Source of the DNA: Variovorax sp. PBL-H6
GTDB taxonomy: Bacteria > Pseudomonadota > Gammaproteobacteria > Burkholderiales > Burkholderiaceae_C
Direction: 5' to 3'
Assembly (NCBI RefSeq): GCF_901827155.1
Contig: NZ_LR594659.1
Span: 4,526,001 to 4,590,000 of the forward strand
Length of the DNA stretch: 64,000 nucleotides
Positions 9,941 through 19,167 of this stretch are shown here, one piece after another. The notes under the pieces were generated by a model, which saw only the letters and a list, made by a program, of their open reading frames with translations, ran no database searches and had not been told where the DNA came from. The first letter of the stretch is position 1; every line of letters begins with the position of its first letter. The translations under genes and the position numbers were made by a program.

Positions 9941-10459
9941 GTGAGCCGGATGCGCAAGACGCTCGACTTCCTCTACGACAGCGCCGCCGCTCTGGCGGCG
10001 CTTTTCATGATCGGTCTGCTGGCCTCGGTGCTCTTGTCCATCGTCGGCCGGCAGCTCCACTTCAACATCCCGGGGCTCGATGCCTATGCCGGCTATCTGA
10101 TGGCAGGCGCTGGCTTCCTGGCGCTGGCCCATACCCTGAAACGCGGCGAGCACATCCGTGTCACGCTGCTGCTCGGCAGCCTGAACGACCGGGCGCGAAA
10201 GTGGCTGGAGCGCTGGGCGACGGGAGCGGCGGCACTGCTGGCCACGATCTTCGCCTTCTACAGCGTACGTCTTGCATGGCAATCGCATGCCTACAACGAC
10301 ATCTCGACAGGCAACGACGCGACGCCGCTGTGGCTGCCGCAGCTGAGCATGGCGCTCGGTGCGCTGATCTTCGCCGTCGCCGCGGTCGACGAGTTCCTGA
10401 TCGAGTGGCGCGGCAGGCCGATGAAGGCCGATCCCACCGAGGCCCTCCGACATGAATGA
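9941..10459 (+). CDS. dctQ: TRAP transporter small permease (DctQ)
   Basis: 172 aa with four predicted transmembrane helices, the expected topology for the DctQ subunit that holds the binding protein against the large permease. KRGEHIRVTLLL in the middle is a family-typical motif. The GTG at 9941 lies 6 bp after the dctP stop; an in-frame ATG at 9950 is an alternative start. The 3' end overlaps dctM by 8 bp, which supports translational coupling. Confidence 0.88.
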   Translation: MSRMRKTLDFLYDSAAALAALFMIGLLASVLLSIVGRQLHFNIPGLDAYAGYLMAGAGFLALAHTLKRGEHIRVTLLLGSLNDRARKWLERWATGAAALLATIFAFYSVRLAWQSHAYNDISTGNDATPLWLPQLSMALGALIFAVAAVDEFLIEWRGRPMKADPTEALRHE

Positions 10460-11753
10460 CATCGCCGTCGCCGCGCTGCTGATCGCGAGCCTCTTCCTCA
10501 TTCTCGGCAGCGGTGTCTGGATCGGCCTCACGCTGTCGGGTGTCGCGTGGATCGGCATGCAGCTGTTCTCCGCCCGCCCCGCAGGTGATGCGATGGCGGT
10601 CACCATCTGGGGTTCGGCCTCGGGTTGGACACTCACTGCCCTGCCCCTGTTCCTCTGGATGGGTGAGGTGCTTTTCCGCACCCGCCTGTCGCAGGACATG
10701 TTCAAGGGCCTGGCGCCATGGATGCAGCGGCTGCCAGGTCGGCTGCTGCACACCAACGTGGCAGGGTGTGCAGTGTTTGCAGCCGTCTCCGGCTCGAGCG
10801 CCGCCACCTGTGCAACCATCGGCAAGATGACGCTGCCCGAGCTCAAGCGGCGCGGCTACCCGGACGACATGGTGATCGGCACGCTGGCCGGGGCCGGCAC
10901 GCTGGGCCTGCTCATCCCGCCCTCCATCATCATGATCGTCTATGGCGTGAGCGCCGACGTGTCGATCGCCAAGCTCTTCATCGCCGGCGTGGTGCCGGGC
11001 ATCCTGCTGGCCGTGCTGTTCTCGGGCTATATCGCGGTGTGGGCACTGATGAATCCGCAGCGCGTTCCTCCGCCCGATCCGCCGATGAGCTTCGTGCAGA
11101 AGCTGCGCGAATCGCTGAGCCTGATACCTGTCGCGATACTGATCCTTGCCGTACTGGGCTCGATCTACGCAGGCATTGCCACCGCCACCGAGGCTGCGGC
11201 CGTCGGCGTTGTCGGGGCGCTGGCGATCTCGGCGGCGCAGGGCTCGCTCAACTGGCAGACTTTCAAGGACTCGCTGCTGGGCGCCACGCGCCTGTACTGC
11301 ATGATGGCGCTGATCCTCGCCGGCGCCGCGTTCCTCACGCTTGCCATGGGCTATATCGGCCTCCCGAGACACCTTGCGGAATGGATCGGCTCGCTCGGCC
11401 TGTCGAAGTTCCAGCTGGTGGTCATGCTGGCGGTGTTCTACATCGTGCTCGGCTGCTTCCTCGACGGCATTTCGATGGTCGTGCTGACCATGGGCGTGGT
11501 GATGCCGACGGTGCTGGCGGCGGGCATCGATCCGCTGTGGTTCGGCATCTTCGTCGTGCTGGTGGTCGAGATGGCGCAAATCACGCCGCCGGTGGGCTTC
11601 AACCTTTTCGTGCTGCAAGGCATGACCGGCAAGGACCTGCTCTACATCGCGCGCGTGACCCTGCCGATGTTCGCGCTGATGATGGCGGCGGTGTTGCTCA
11701 TCTACTTCGCCCCCGACCTGGTCACCTGGCTGCCGCGGCAGATGGCGCCTTGA
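10452..11753 (+). CDS. dctM: TRAP transporter large permease (DctM)
   Basis: 433 aa, hydrophobic throughout with about 12 helices, matching the DctM/SiaM ion-coupled permease family. Motifs include [26 protein letters not shown] near residue 115, GLLIPPSI in the first half, and [19 protein letters not shown] and [14 protein letters not shown] near the end. It completes a DctPQM tripartite transporter for an organic acid. The start overlaps dctQ. crcB begins 20 bp after the stop and may be read from the same transcript. Confidence 0.92.
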   Translation: MNDIAVAALLIASLFLILGSGVWIGLTLSGVAWIGMQLFSARPAGDAMAVTIWGSASGWTLTALPLFLWMGEVLFRTRLSQDMFKGLAPWMQRLPGRLLHTNVAGCAVFAAVSGSSAATCATIGKMTLPELKRRGYPDDMVIGTLAGAGTLGLLIPPSIIMIVYGVSADVSIAKLFIAGVVPGILLAVLFSGYIAVWALMNPQRVPPPDPPMSFVQKLRESLSLIPVAILILAVLGSIYAGIATATEAAAVGVVGALAISAAQGSLNWQTFKDSLLGATRLYCMMALILAGAAFLTLAMGYIGLPRHLAEWIGSLGLSKFQLVVMLAVFYIVLGCFLDGISMVVLTMGVVMPTVLAAGIDPLWFGIFVVLVVEMAQITPPVGFNLFVLQGMTGKDLLYIARVTLPMFALMMAAVLLIYFAPDLVTWLPRQMAP

Positions 11754-11773
11754 AGGGGGAGATACTTCCTCGC

Positions 11774-12148
11774 ATGCTGCCGCACGTCCTCGCCATCTGC
11801 GCTGGCGCCTCGATCGGGGCCCTGTGCCGCTGGGGCCTGGGCCTCTGGCTCACGACCACCGCCTTCCCCTACGGCACCCTCGCGTCCAACCTGGTCGGCG
11901 GCTACCTGATCGGCATCGCGGTCGCCGTGTTCCAGGCCATGCCGCAGCTCGACCCCGCCTGGCGCCTCCTGCTCATCACCGGCTTCCTCGGCGGGCTCAC
12001 CACCTTTTCGAGCTTCTCGGCCGAAGTCGTCGCGATGCTGATGAACGAGCGCCTGGGCCTGGCGCTGGGCACTGCGGCGCTGCATGTCGGCGGCTCGCTC
12101 TTTCTCACCTGGCTCGGCATCCGCTCGGTGCAGCAATTCGGCGCCTGA
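11774..12148 (+). CDS. crcB: Fluoride ion channel CrcB/Fluc
   Basis: 124 aa with four transmembrane helices. It carries the Fluc signature [14 protein letters not shown] and the [13 protein letters not shown] motif (Na+ and fluoride pathway residues). It exports fluoride and protects the cell from it. GGGGAG upstream is a plausible ribosome-binding site. No fluoride riboswitch is apparent in the 20 bp after dctM, so expression is probably constitutive or driven by read-through. Confidence 0.93.
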   Translation: MLPHVLAICAGASIGALCRWGLGLWLTTTAFPYGTLASNLVGGYLIGIAVAVFQAMPQLDPAWRLLLITGFLGGLTTFSSFSAEVVAMLMNERLGLALGTAALHVGGSLFLTWLGIRSVQQFGA

Positions 12149-12191
12149 CCGAAGGGGTTCGCGCGGGGGCCGCTCGATAGAATCGAACGCG

Positions 12192-15131
12192 ATGCCCCTT
12201 GTCCTCCTCGTCGCACTTCCCTTCATCGCCAGTGTGATCGCGGCCTCGCTGCCGTCGAATGCGCGCAACCGGGAATCGACGCTTGCAGGCTTGATCGCGC
12301 TGGGCTGCGCGGTGCAGGTGGCGTGGCTCTTTCCTCGCATGGCCGCAGGCGACGTGATCCGCGAAGAGGTCCGCTGGATTCCCGCGCTGGGCCTCGACCT
12401 CGTGTTCCGGATGGACGGCTTCGCCTGGCTGTTCTGCATGCTCGTGCTCGGCATCGGCGCACTGGTGGTGCTGTACGCGCGCTACTACATGTCACCCTCG
12501 GACCCGGTGCCGCGCTTCTTCTCCTTCTTTCTCGCCTTCATGGGATCGATGATGGGCGTGGTGCTCTCGGGCAACCTGATCCAGATGGTGCTGTTCTGGG
12601 AGCTCACCAGCCTGTTTTCCTTCCTGTTGATCGGCTATTGGCATCACCGCCGCGATGCGCGGCGCGGCGCGCGCATGGCGCTCACGGTCACCGGCGCGGG
12701 CGGGCTGTGCCTGCTGGCCGGGGTGCTGGTGCTGGGCCGCATCGTCGGCAGCTACGAGCTCGACGCAGTGCTGGCTTCCGGCGATCAGATCCGCGCCAGC
12801 CATCTCTATCCACTGGTGCTGCTGCTCGTGCTGCTCGGCGCCTTCACCAAGAGCGCTCAATTCCCTTTCCACTTCTGGCTGCCGCGCGCCATGGCGGCAC
12901 CCACGCCGGTGTCGGCCTACCTGCATTCGGCCACGATGGTGAAGCTGGGCGTCTTCCTCATGGCGCGGTTGTGGCCGGTCCTCTCCGGCACCGAATCTTG
13001 GTTCTGGCTGGTGGGCGGTGCCGGCGCCACCACCCTGCTGCTGGGCGGCTACGTGGCGATGTTCCAGCGCGACCTCAAGGCGCTGCTCGCCTATTCGACC
13101 ATCTCGCATCTGGGGCTCATCACGCTGCTGCTCGGGCTCAACAGCCCGCTCGCCGCCGTCGCGGCCGTCTTTCACGTGATGAACCATGCGACCTTCAAGG
13201 CCTCGCTCTTCATGGCAGCCGGCATCATCGATCACGAGAGCGGCACACGCGACATCCGAAAGCTCAGCGGCCTGCTCAAGCTCATGCCCATCACAGGCAC
13301 CCTGGCCATCATTGCCAGCGCGTCGATGGCGGGCGTACCGCTGCTCAACGGCTTCCTCTCGAAGGAGATGTTCTTCGCCGAGACCGTCTTCATCCAGGCG
13401 ACGCCGTGGGTCAACCGGAGCCTCCCCGTCATTGCCACGCTGGCCGGCGTCTTCAGCGTGGCCTACTCCGCCCGCTTCGTATTCGACGTCTTCTTCGGCC
13501 CACTGCCCGGGCCCGAGGTGCCGAAGCAGCCACACGAGCCGCCGCGCTGGATGCGCGTGCCGGCCGACCTGCTGGTCCTGATCTGCCTGGTGGTGGGCGT
13601 GGCTCCCGCCTGGTCGGTGGGCAGCTTTCTCGCCACTGCCGCGGCGCCCGTGGTCGGCGGCACGCTGCCCGAATACAGCCTTGCGGTGTGGCACGGCTTC
13701 AACCTTCCGTTCGCAATGAGCGCTGTCGCGCTGGTCGGCGGTGCCGGGCTCTACCTGCTGCAGCGGCGAGGCCGCGCGCACGGAGCGCTCGAACATACCC
13801 CTCTGCTGCATCGCTTCGACGGTCAGCGCATGTTCGAAAACCTCATTGCCCGCCTGAGCGAGGCCGGCAGGCGCAGCCGCCGCGTGCTGGGAACGCGGCG
13901 CATGCAGATGCAGTTGCTGCTGCTCGTCGTGGTGGCGGTGGCGGGAGCCGGGGCATCGCTTTGGCTCACGCCGGCGAGCCGAGGCACGCGCGAGCTCTTG
14001 CCGTTCTCGCCGATGTTCGCCATGACCTGGGTGATCGGTTGCACCTGTGCGCTTGCGGCTGCGTGGCAGGCCAAGTTCCATCGCCTGGCCTCGCTGATGC
14101 TGGCCTCCGGCGCAGGCCTGGTGTGCTGCACCACTTACATCTGGTTCTCGGCGCCCGACCTCGCGCTGACGCAACTGGTGGTCGAGACCGTGACGATGGT
14201 GCTGATCCTGCTCGGCCTGCGCTGGCTGCCGATGCGTACTGCCAAGCCGCAGCCGGTGCGCGCGCGGCTCAGGCCGTGGGGCCGGCGCGGGCGCGACCTG
14301 CTGGTGGCAGCCGCCGCAGGTGCCGGCATGGCGGCGCTCGCATGGACGATGATGACCCGGCTTTTCCCACAGAGCATCTCGCCCTTCTTCCTCGACCGCG
14401 CGCTGTCCGAAGGCGGTGGCACCAACGTGGTCAACGTGATGCTGGTCGACTTCCGCGGCTTCGACACCTTCGGCGAAATCACGGTGCTCGGCATCGTGGC
14501 GCTGACGGTCTATGCGCTGCTGCGGCGCTTCCGCCCTGCGCGCGAATCGATGGCCTTGCCCGCACAGCAGCGGGCTCAACCCGATGACGGCAGCAGCGAT
14601 CTGCTCAACCCGCGCCGCGCCCCGGACACGGCCATCGGCTACCTGATGGTGCCGGCCGTGCTGGTGCGCTTTCTGCTGCCCCTGGCCGCGCTGGTGTCGG
14701 TCTATTTCTTCATGCGCGGGCACAACCAGCCGGGCGGCGGCTTTGTCGCCGGGCTGGTGATGTCGGTGGCGCTCCTGCTCCAGTTCATCGTCTCGGGTGC
14801 CGAATGGGTGGAGGAACACCTGCGCATCTATCCACGCCGCTGGATCGCCCTCGGCCTGCTGCTGGCACTGGCCACCGGCTCGGGCGCCCTGCCTTTCGGC
14901 TATCCCTTCCTCACCACGCACACCGCGCACCTGCACCTGCCGGTGCTCGGCGAAGTGCACGTGCCGAGCGCCCTCTTCTTCGACATCGGCGTGTTCGCGC
15001 TCGTGCTCGGCGCGACGATGCTGATCCTCACGGCGCTGGCGCACCAATCCATCCGCAGCCATCGCTGGGCCGATGAACAGGCGGAGAAGGAAGCCGAGCG
15101 CGCCGCGCTCCAAGCGAAGGGCGCCGCCTGA
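12192..15131 (+). CDS. mrpA: Monovalent cation/H+ antiporter subunit A, MrpA-MrpB fusion
   Basis: 979 aa. The N-terminal two thirds are a complex-I NuoL-like proton-translocating subunit (about residues 1-480, with FTKSAQFPFHFWLPRAMAAPTPVSAYLHSATM). This is followed by the MrpA C-terminal region. The last ~190 residues form an MrpB domain (FMRGHNQPGGGFVAGLV). This A-B fusion is the group 2 (Pha-type) arrangement of Mrp antiporters in Gram-negative bacteria. The complex exchanges Na+ or K+ for protons at the inner membrane, aiding pH and salt tolerance. The ATG at 12192 begins the first helix. The stop codon overlaps the mrpC start by one base. Confidence 0.93.
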   Translation: MPLVLLVALPFIASVIAASLPSNARNRESTLAGLIALGCAVQVAWLFPRMAAGDVIREEVRWIPALGLDLVFRMDGFAWLFCMLVLGIGALVVLYARYYMSPSDPVPRFFSFFLAFMGSMMGVVLSGNLIQMVLFWELTSLFSFLLIGYWHHRRDARRGARMALTVTGAGGLCLLAGVLVLGRIVGSYELDAVLASGDQIRASHLYPLVLLLVLLGAFTKSAQFPFHFWLPRAMAAPTPVSAYLHSATMVKLGVFLMARLWPVLSGTESWFWLVGGAGATTLLLGGYVAMFQRDLKALLAYSTISHLGLITLLLGLNSPLAAVAAVFHVMNHATFKASLFMAAGIIDHESGTRDIRKLSGLLKLMPITGTLAIIASASMAGVPLLNGFLSKEMFFAETVFIQATPWVNRSLPVIATLAGVFSVAYSARFVFDVFFGPLPGPEVPKQPHEPPRWMRVPADLLVLICLVVGVAPAWSVGSFLATAAAPVVGGTLPEYSLAVWHGFNLPFAMSAVALVGGAGLYLLQRRGRAHGALEHTPLLHRFDGQRMFENLIARLSEAGRRSRRVLGTRRMQMQLLLLVVVAVAGAGASLWLTPASRGTRELLPFSPMFAMTWVIGCTCALAAAWQAKFHRLASLMLASGAGLVCCTTYIWFSAPDLALTQLVVETVTMVLILLGLRWLPMRTAKPQPVRARLRPWGRRGRDLLVAAAAGAGMAALAWTMMTRLFPQSISPFFLDRALSEGGGTNVVNVMLVDFRGFDTFGEITVLGIVALTVYALLRRFRPARESMALPAQQRAQPDDGSSDLLNPRRAPDTAIGYLMVPAVLVRFLLPLAALVSVYFFMRGHNQPGGGFVAGLVMSVALLLQFIVSGAEWVEEHLRIYPRRWIALGLLLALATGSGALPFGYPFLTTHTAHLHLPVLGEVHVPSALFFDIGVFALVLGATMLILTALAHQSIRSHRWADEQAEKEAERAALQAKGAA

Positions 15132-15484
15132 TGGAAGCCGTGCTCGCCATTGCGATCGGCGTCCTCACCGGCTCGGGTGTGTACCTGCTGCTGCGCCCGC
15201 GCACCTTCCAGGTGATCATGGGCCTCACACTGATCTCCTACGGCGTCAACCTCTTCATCTTCAGCATGGGCCGCGTCAAGGTCGACAGCGAGCCGGTGCT
15301 GGTCCCCGGCCTTGCCGCCACCCTGGCCAACACAGCCGATCCGATGCCGCAGGCGCTGGTGCTGACCGCCATCGTGATCGGCTTCGCGATGACGGCACTG
15401 TTCCTGGTCGTGCTGCTGGCCTCGCGCGGGCTCAGCGGCACCGACCACGTGGACGGTGAAGAAGCGAAGGAGCTCAGGGAATGA
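15131..15484 (+). CDS. mrpC: Na+/H+ antiporter subunit C (MrpC, NuoK-like)
   Basis: 117 aa with three transmembrane helices. It resembles NuoK: GSGVYLLLRPRTFQVIMGLTLISYGVNLFIF, then ADPMPQALVLTAIVIGFAMTA. It is an essential membrane subunit of the Mrp complex. The start overlaps the mrpA stop (TGATG) and the stop overlaps mrpD by 4 bp (ATGA), so translation is coupled on both sides. Confidence 0.94.
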   Translation: MEAVLAIAIGVLTGSGVYLLLRPRTFQVIMGLTLISYGVNLFIFSMGRVKVDSEPVLVPGLAATLANTADPMPQALVLTAIVIGFAMTALFLVVLLASRGLSGTDHVDGEEAKELRE

Positions 15485-17190
15485 CGGGCCTCGTCTCCTT
15501 CCTCGACCGCCTGCTCGAGTTCAGCATGCCGCACCTGGTCGCGGTGCCGATCCTGCTGCCGCTCCTCACGGCCGCGCTGATGCTCATCATGGGCGAGGAC
15601 CGCCGTCGCACCAAATCCTTCCTGAGCGTGGTCTCGGGCCTGCTGGGCCTTCTGGCCGCACTGGCTCTGCTGCGCTGGGTCAACGCCGCGGGGACCGGGA
15701 GTGGTCCCGGTTCGATCGGGGTCTACCTGCCCGGCAACTGGCGCGCGCCCTTCGGCATCGTGCTGGTGGCCGACCGGCTCTCGACCCTGATGGTCGCGCT
15801 CACCGGCGTGGTCGCCTTCTGCGCCTCGATTTATTCCACCTCGCGCTGGGACCGCGCGGGCGTGCATTTCCACCCGTTGCTGCAGCTGCAGCTCATGGGC
15901 CTCAACGGCGCGTTCCTCACCGGCGACCTGTTCAACCTCTTCGTCTTCTTCGAGGTCATGCTGGCTGCTTCTTACGGCCTGCTGCTGCATGGCTCCGGCC
16001 GACTGCGCGTGCAGGCCGGCCTGCACTACGTGGCGATCAACCTCGCGGCCTCATCGCTGTTCCTGGTCGGCGCGGCCCTGCTCTACGGGGCGACGGGAAC
16101 CCTCAACATGGCCGATCTTGGGCTGCGCATCGCGCAGCTGGCGCCGGCCGATCGCGGGCTGGTGCACGCGGCGGCGGCCATCCTTGCCACGGCCTTCTTC
16201 GCCAAGGCCGGCGCCTGGCCGCTCAACTTCTGGCTGGTGCCGGCCTACAGCGCCGCAGTGTCGCCGGTGGGCGCGGTGTTCGCGCTGCTCACCAAGCTCG
16301 GCATCTACACGCTGCTGCGGCTGTGGACTCTGCTGTTCGCTCCCGACGCAGGCAGCTCGGCGCTGTTCGGACAAGGAGCGCTGATCGCGATCGGACTGGC
16401 CACCTTGTTTTGTGGTGCGCTCGGCATCGTCGGCACGCAGCGCCTGTCCAACCTGGCCGGCTTCAGCGTGCTGGTGTCCGCCGGCACGCTGCTGACGGCG
16501 ATCGGCCTCGGCCAGCCATCGGTCTGGGCCGGCGCGCTCTACTACCTGTTGAGCTCCACGCTGGCAGTCAGCGCCTTCTTCCTGCTGATCGACATGATCG
16601 AGCGCTGGCGCAACGCCGGCCTGAGCATCGCGCCGCACGAGACATCCGGCGGCGCGCCTTTCCTCGCGGAAGACCTGAGCAACCTGGAAGAGGTCAACCT
16701 CGACGACGAGGCGCAGGCACTCTACGGCCGGGCCATTCCCGCCGGCATTGCCTTTCTGGGCTTCAGCTTTCTCGGATGCACGCTGCTGCTGGCGGGCTTG
16801 CCGCCCCTGTCGGGCTTCGTCGGCAAGTTCGCGATGCTCTCGGGCCTTCTGGGCGGAGCGCGCGCCCTCGCGCCGGCCGACTGGGCTTTCACCGCGCTGT
16901 TGCTCGCCTCCGGGTTTCTCACGCTGATCGCGCTGAGCCGCACCGGGATCCGCCATTTCTGGACCCAGCCGCACGGAACCCTGCCCGCGCTGCGTGCGCT
17001 CGAGGTGCTTCCGGTGGCGGCGCTGCTGGCTGCCTGCCTGGCGCTCACGCTGATGGCCGAGCCCGTCATGCAGCACGCCAGCGCCACCGCCCAGGGGCTG
17101 CGTTCCCCCCGCGCCTATCGCGAAGCCGTGTTCGGTGCCCGTCAGCGGCCCGGCCCGACGACCCTCTCCAAGGGAGACTCCGCGCCATGA
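15481..17190 (+). CDS. mrpD: Monovalent cation/H+ antiporter subunit D (MrpD, NuoM/N-like)
   Basis: 569 aa, about 14 transmembrane helices. The proton-pump core shows the conserved Glu segment LFNLFVFFEVMLAASYGLLLHG and the Lys-bearing helix FFAKAGAWPLNFWLVPAYS. An internal hydrophilic loop around residues 385-420 (acidic, EDLSNLEEVNLDDEAQ) is typical of Pha-type D subunits. It works with MrpA in proton translocation. It overlaps both neighbours by 4 bp. Confidence 0.94.
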   Translation: MTGLVSFLDRLLEFSMPHLVAVPILLPLLTAALMLIMGEDRRRTKSFLSVVSGLLGLLAALALLRWVNAAGTGSGPGSIGVYLPGNWRAPFGIVLVADRLSTLMVALTGVVAFCASIYSTSRWDRAGVHFHPLLQLQLMGLNGAFLTGDLFNLFVFFEVMLAASYGLLLHGSGRLRVQAGLHYVAINLAASSLFLVGAALLYGATGTLNMADLGLRIAQLAPADRGLVHAAAAILATAFFAKAGAWPLNFWLVPAYSAAVSPVGAVFALLTKLGIYTLLRLWTLLFAPDAGSSALFGQGALIAIGLATLFCGALGIVGTQRLSNLAGFSVLVSAGTLLTAIGLGQPSVWAGALYYLLSSTLAVSAFFLLIDMIERWRNAGLSIAPHETSGGAPFLAEDLSNLEEVNLDDEAQALYGRAIPAGIAFLGFSFLGCTLLLAGLPPLSGFVGKFAMLSGLLGGARALAPADWAFTALLLASGFLTLIALSRTGIRHFWTQPHGTLPALRALEVLPVAALLAACLALTLMAEPVMQHASATAQGLRSPRAYREAVFGARQRPGPTTLSKGDSAP

Positions 17191-17681
17191 TCAAGCGTTG
17201 GCTGCCCTCGCCGCTGCTGTCGCTGGCGCTTTTCGTCGTCTGGCTGCTGCTGAACCAGTCGCTGCATGCGGCCACGCTGCTGCTCGCGGCCCTGCTCGCG
17301 ATCGCAGTCCCGCTGCTGACGCAAAGCCTGCGGCCCGCGCGCGTGAAGATGCGCAAGCCCTTCCTGGCAATACGGCTGGGCGGCGTGGTGGCCTTCGACC
17401 TCGTGGTTTCGGCGTTCACCGTCGCCCGCCTGCTCCTCACCCGCCGCAGCAGCGAGATGTCGCCTCGCTTCGTGCACGTACCGCTCGCGATGCGAGATCC
17501 CAACGCGCTCGCCACGCTGGCGATGATCCTCTGCCTCACGCCCGGCACGGCCTGGGGCGAGATCGCGCTGGACCGCGCGACCCTGCTGATCCACGTCTTC
17601 GACGAGGACGACGCGGCGGCCTTCATCGAGATGATCAAGACCCGCTACGAGCGTCCACTGATGGAGATCTTCGAATCATGA
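17187..17681 (+). CDS. mrpE: Na+/H+ antiporter subunit E (MrpE)
   Basis: 164 aa. Two hydrophobic N-terminal segments are followed by a cytoplasmic domain with the family pattern MILCLTPGTAWGEI and LLIHVFDEDD. It is a small accessory subunit of the Mrp complex. The ATG at 17187 overlaps the mrpD stop and follows a GGGAG ribosome-binding site. Its stop overlaps mrpF by 4 bp. Confidence 0.92.
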   Translation: MIKRWLPSPLLSLALFVVWLLLNQSLHAATLLLAALLAIAVPLLTQSLRPARVKMRKPFLAIRLGGVVAFDLVVSAFTVARLLLTRRSSEMSPRFVHVPLAMRDPNALATLAMILCLTPGTAWGEIALDRATLLIHVFDEDDAAAFIEMIKTRYERPLMEIFES

Positions 17682-17956
17682 CTCCGGTACTCCTCTGGGC
17701 ACTCAAGCTGGCGCTGCTGTTGCTCGCCGTGGCCATGCTCTGCGCGCTGGCGCGGCTGCTCATCGGTCCCACCGCGCAGGACCGCGTCATGGCGCTGGAC
17801 TGCCTCTACATCAACGGCATGCTCATGATGCTGGTGCTCGGCATCGTCTACGCCAGCAACGTGTACTTCGAGGCAGCGATGCTGATCGCTCTGTTCGGCT
17901 TCGTCGGCTCCACCGCGCTCGCCAAATTCCTGCTGCGCGGCGAGGTGATCGAATGA
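17678..17956 (+). CDS. mrpF: Na+/H+ antiporter subunit F (MrpF)
   Basis: 92 aa with three transmembrane helices and the family motif RLLIGPTAQDRVMALDCLYINGM. It is a small membrane subunit of the Mrp antiporter. It overlaps mrpE and mrpG by 4 bp each, as in the rest of this tightly packed operon. Confidence 0.93.
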   Translation: MTPVLLWALKLALLLLAVAMLCALARLLIGPTAQDRVMALDCLYINGMLMMLVLGIVYASNVYFEAAMLIALFGFVGSTALAKFLLRGEVIE

Positions 17957-18303
17957 ACCAATTCATTGCGGGCCCGCTGCCGCTTTGGGCCGAGATCCTG
18001 ACCGCAGTGTTCGCCGTCGCCGGCGCCGCCTTCGCCGCGATCGGCTCCTTCGGGCTGGTGCGGCTTCCCACCTTCTTCAGGCGCATTCACGCGCCCACGC
18101 TGGGCTCCACGCTCGGCACGTGGTGCATCACGCTGGCAACGACCGTCTACTTCTCGGTGCAAGGGGCACAGCTCTTCCTCCATGCGGTGCTGATCGCTTT
18201 CTTCGTCGCGCTCAGTGCGCCCGTCACGACCATCTTCCTGATGCGCGCCGCATTGTTTCGGGAGCGCCAAAAAGGCGGCGGCGTGCCGCCCAGGAGTGGC
18301 TGA
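17953..18303 (+). CDS. mrpG: Na+/H+ antiporter subunit G (MrpG)
   Basis: 116 aa with three transmembrane helices. The motif FGLVRLPTFFRRIHAPTLGSTLG is characteristic of MrpG/MnhG. It is the last gene of the mrpA(B)CDEFG operon. The basic C-terminal tail (RERQKGGG) is cytoplasmic. A convergent small gene follows 9 bp downstream on the other strand, and no intrinsic terminator is evident between them. Confidence 0.92.
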   Translation: MNQFIAGPLPLWAEILTAVFAVAGAAFAAIGSFGLVRLPTFFRRIHAPTLGSTLGTWCITLATTVYFSVQGAQLFLHAVLIAFFVALSAPVTTIFLMRAALFRERQKGGGVPPRSG

Positions 18304-18312
18304 AGCTGATGC

Positions 18313-18501
18313 TCAAAGCCCGGCAAACCACTTGAATCCGGCAACCAGGCCGCCGCCCACCAGCGCAAGGAGGACCACGCGTCCCCAGCCGACGGCCTCC
18401 GGGTCCGCTTCCTCGTAACGCTCGAGCGGCGTCATCTTGTCGAAGCTGTTGTCGGTCTTCTCCCGTGCCCAGTCGTGGAAGTTGTCTCGATCTGTATTCA
18501 T
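18313..18501 (-). CDS. Hypothetical small membrane-anchored protein
   Basis: 62 aa. A charged N-terminal part (NTDRDNFHDWAREKTDNSF) is followed by one C-terminal transmembrane helix (VVLLALVGGGLVAGFKWFAGL), so it is probably a tail-anchored inner-membrane protein. I choose the ATG at 18501; an in-frame ATG three codons upstream is possible. The region upstream (18502-18600) is unusually AT-rich for this genome and is probably its promoter. No family is recognised. Confidence 0.6.
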   Translation of the reverse strand: MNTDRDNFHDWAREKTDNSFDKMTPLERYEEADPEAVGWGRVVLLALVGGGLVAGFKWFAGL

Positions 18502-18672
18502 GTAATACATTTTAGCTATATGTAAACAAATAATGCGAACGTAGGCGTTCATTTTTGCAGCGGCGTTGTCTGGAAGGGTGACACGGCTATACAAGAATTC
18601 GCCTTCGACTTACCGCTGCTTCACACAGGCGGCGCACGATGAAGGCACTTCGTTGAACCATTAGGAGCTCGC

Positions 18673-18990
18673 ATGAAGAAGATCTCTTTCGCTGTCGGCG
18701 CCGCTGCGTTGCTCTCGCTCGGCGCCTTCGCCACCGCGCCGGCCCATGCACATGATGGCCGCTACGGTTACGACAACCGGGTGATCGTCGTTCCCGCGCC
18801 GCCTCCGCCGCCGCGGGCCTACTACGCACCCCCGCCGCGCCACTATGACGACCGCCGCTATTACCACCGTGAACGCGGCTGGCGCGACAACGATCGCGAT
18901 GGCGTGCCGAACCGCTACGACCGTGATCGCGACGGCGACGGCGTGCCCAACTACTACGACCGCCGGCCGAACAACCCCTACAGGTACTGA
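18673..18990 (+). CDS. Exported Pro/Tyr/Asp-rich protein with calcium-binding-type DxDxDGxxN repeats
   Basis: 105 aa. A signal peptide (about 1-26, cleaved after APAHA) is followed by a proline stretch (VPAPPPPPRAYYAPPP), then Tyr/Arg-rich sequence. Near the C-terminus are two thrombospondin type-3-like loops (DNDRDGVPNRYDRD and DRDGDGVPNYYD) that usually coordinate Ca2+. TTAGGAG sits 6 bp before the ATG, a strong ribosome-binding site. Secretion to the periplasm is likely. The function is unknown; similar short YXXD-rich proteins are frequent in Comamonadaceae. Confidence 0.75.
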   Translation: MKKISFAVGAAALLSLGAFATAPAHAHDGRYGYDNRVIVVPAPPPPPRAYYAPPPRHYDDRRYYHRERGWRDNDRDGVPNRYDRDRDGDGVPNYYDRRPNNPYRY

Positions 18991-19132
18991 GCCGGGCGCC
19001 AAGGGGCCGCGGCGCCCCCACCCTGTCGCCAGCGCCAGCGGCACGGCACGGCAACCACAAAGGCGAACACGCCTCACGGGTGCAGCGCCTCGAAATCTCC
19101 GCAAGATGTGGACGCCGTCCAGCATCTTTGAT

Positions 19133-19150
19133 ATGGTTTGTGTACACCAT
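19133..19150. promoter_or_regulatory. Palindromic candidate operator before the MFS gene
   Basis: ATGGT and ACCAT flank 8 nt, and the centre contains the exact palindrome GTGTACAC. It ends 18 bp before the MFS start codon. Such spacing is common for TetR- or MarR-type repressor sites on efflux genes, but no such regulator is encoded next to it. Confidence 0.3.
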
Positions 19151-19167
19151 CCACAAATCACAACAAC

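Noticed and set aside
11754-11773. Fluoride riboswitch upstream of crcB
   Set aside because: Only 20 bp separate dctM from crcB and no riboswitch core sequence is visible.
12492-15113. 873-codon open frame antisense to mrpA
   Set aside because: Its product is His/Gln/Arg-rich without any family pattern, the usual shadow of a hydrophobic GC-rich membrane protein gene.
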